From an uncultured Bacilli bacterium (GTDB lineage Bacteria > Bacillota_I > Bacilli_A > RF39 > UBA660): DNA of 64,000 bases. Shown here piece after piece: positions 63,444 through 64,000 of this stretch (the first letter of the stretch is position 1; every line of letters begins with the position of its first letter). The translations under genes and the position numbers were made by a program. The stretch is from positions 26,906-90,905 of the forward strand of contig CAKOHK010000006.1 in assembly GCA_934085595.1 (NCBI GenBank), read 5' to 3'. The notes beneath the pieces were generated by a model. It had not been told where the DNA came from and made no database searches. It saw only the letters and a list, made by a program, of their open reading frames with translations.

Positions 63444-64000
63444 ATGAAAGATAAAAAGATATTATTAATTACTTTATTATTAGGAGTATTTTTATTAACG
63501 GTAGGTTTAACTTACGCATTTTTTAGCCAAACAATTACTGGAAATGATGTAGCTGAAACTATTAATGTAACTACAACGGAATTAAAATTGAACTTTACTG
63601 ATGGAAAGTATATTGAACTTAAGGAAGCAATGCCGGGAGATTTTGTTACTAAAACTTTTAGTGTAGAAAATAATGGAACAGAAACAGGATATTATAAAAT
63701 AAACTGGCAAGAGTTTAATAACGAAATCAATAATGATGAATTACAAGTAGAGTTTACATGTAAAAGTTATAAAGGAAGTACAGAATCAGGAACATGTTCA
63801 AACCTTACAAGAGAAGCAGCATATAACAGAGATTTAAAAAGTAATATAGAGATTGCTTCTGGAATCAGACATGGGTATACTTTAAAGATAACTTTTATGG
63901 ATACTAATCAGAATCAAAATGAAAATCAAGGTAAAAGTTTTAGTGGAGTGTTAAGAGTAGAAGGTGATGAAGCAGGATGGGAAAACAACTGCACAAATAA
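63444..64000 (+). CDS. TasA/camelysin-like secreted protein (partial at window end)
   Basis: At least 185 codons, running off the window. The N-terminus MKDKKILLITLLLGVFLLTV, then TYAFFSQTITGNDVAETINV, is the same secretion and TasA entry motif as in the three genes at 38-42 kb. The TasA-like domain has changed substantially after residue ~45 (MPGDFVTKTFSVENNGTETG), and four Cys are scattered. It lies ~21 kb from the others. Its C-terminal domain is outside the window. AGGTGAG precedes the ATG. Confidence 0.8.
   Translation, partial: MKDKKILLITLLLGVFLLTVGLTYAFFSQTITGNDVAETINVTTTELKLNFTDGKYIELKEAMPGDFVTKTFSVENNGTETGYYKINWQEFNNEINNDELQVEFTCKSYKGSTESGTCSNLTREAAYNRDLKSNIEIASGIRHGYTLKITFMDTNQNQNENQGKSFSGVLRVEGDEAGWENNCTN

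Noticed and set aside
1..64000. Mollicute genetic code 4 (TGA = Trp)
   Set aside because: Several genes end in TGA with the next gene overlapping (8817, 26342, 27725), and tryptophans in conserved motifs are TGG.
1..64000. tRNA, rRNA and SRP RNA genes
   Set aside because: No TPsiC-like GGTTCRA arms with matching stems, rRNA segments or SRP RNA tetraloop region were noticed in intergenic gaps; gaps are short except the T-box leader.

Overview
The window is very AT-rich (by eye under 30% G+C). It uses the standard bacterial code: TGA ends several genes (8817, 26342, 27725) and tryptophan is always TGG. LtaS-type sulfatase, sortase, EssC, TasA-like secreted proteins, PcrA, a T-box and YtxG/YtxH relatives point to a walled, Gram-positive, low-G+C bacterium, most likely an uncultured gut Bacilli lineage close to Mollicutes (RF39-like). 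The species is an inference. No rRNA, tRNA, IS element or CRISPR array was seen.

Layout. 0-4.2 kb: end of an ABC transporter with a truncated ATPase, gmk, a SWIM protein, and an ABC uptake operon of the SsuABC/ThiXYZ type. 4.2-7.4 kb: a pilin-like two-helix protein, an LtaS-like synthase and an anchored partner. 7.4-15.6 kb: seven co-oriented genes of unknown function in two transcription units, built around coiled-coil proteins, a small HTH protein, a AAA+ ATPase and a phage-like partner. 15.6-24 kb: zinc-ribbon protein, uvrB, a YdcF-like protein, a DUF7666-like protein, a split surface-protein gene, pcrA, a TPR protein with a PemK-like region, and an HD protein.

24-42.2 kb is a cell-surface island. 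It has a membrane thioredoxin-fold protein, a class B-like sortase with a long cytoplasmic extension, and a small anchored protein. A three-gene cassette (220-aa anchored protein, about 1450-aa Cys-rich secreted protein, 159-aa pilin-like protein) is present twice in tandem. Three TasA/camelysin-like genes follow, and a fourth starts at 63444. The two cassettes look identical at their ends but diverge in the middle. One TasA-like gene has a G7 run between -35 and -10, as expected of a phase-variable promoter.

42.2-63.2 kb is mostly housekeeping: pyruvate:ferredoxin oxidoreductase, ffh, an EssC-type ATPase without its usual partners, uvrA, lexA, trmB, a lipoprotein, a YtxG/YtxH-like operon, proS behind a proline T-box, a DUF975-CmpB fusion, and a membrane metallophosphoesterase. 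The end carries a broken sortase and another TasA-like gene. The promoters of lexA, uvrA and the uvrB operon share a CAAACATATTTTTG-like element, a candidate SOS box.

The best candidates for something new are the duplicated Cys-rich cassette with its sortase, and the seven-gene AAA+ operon at 7.4-15.6 kb.
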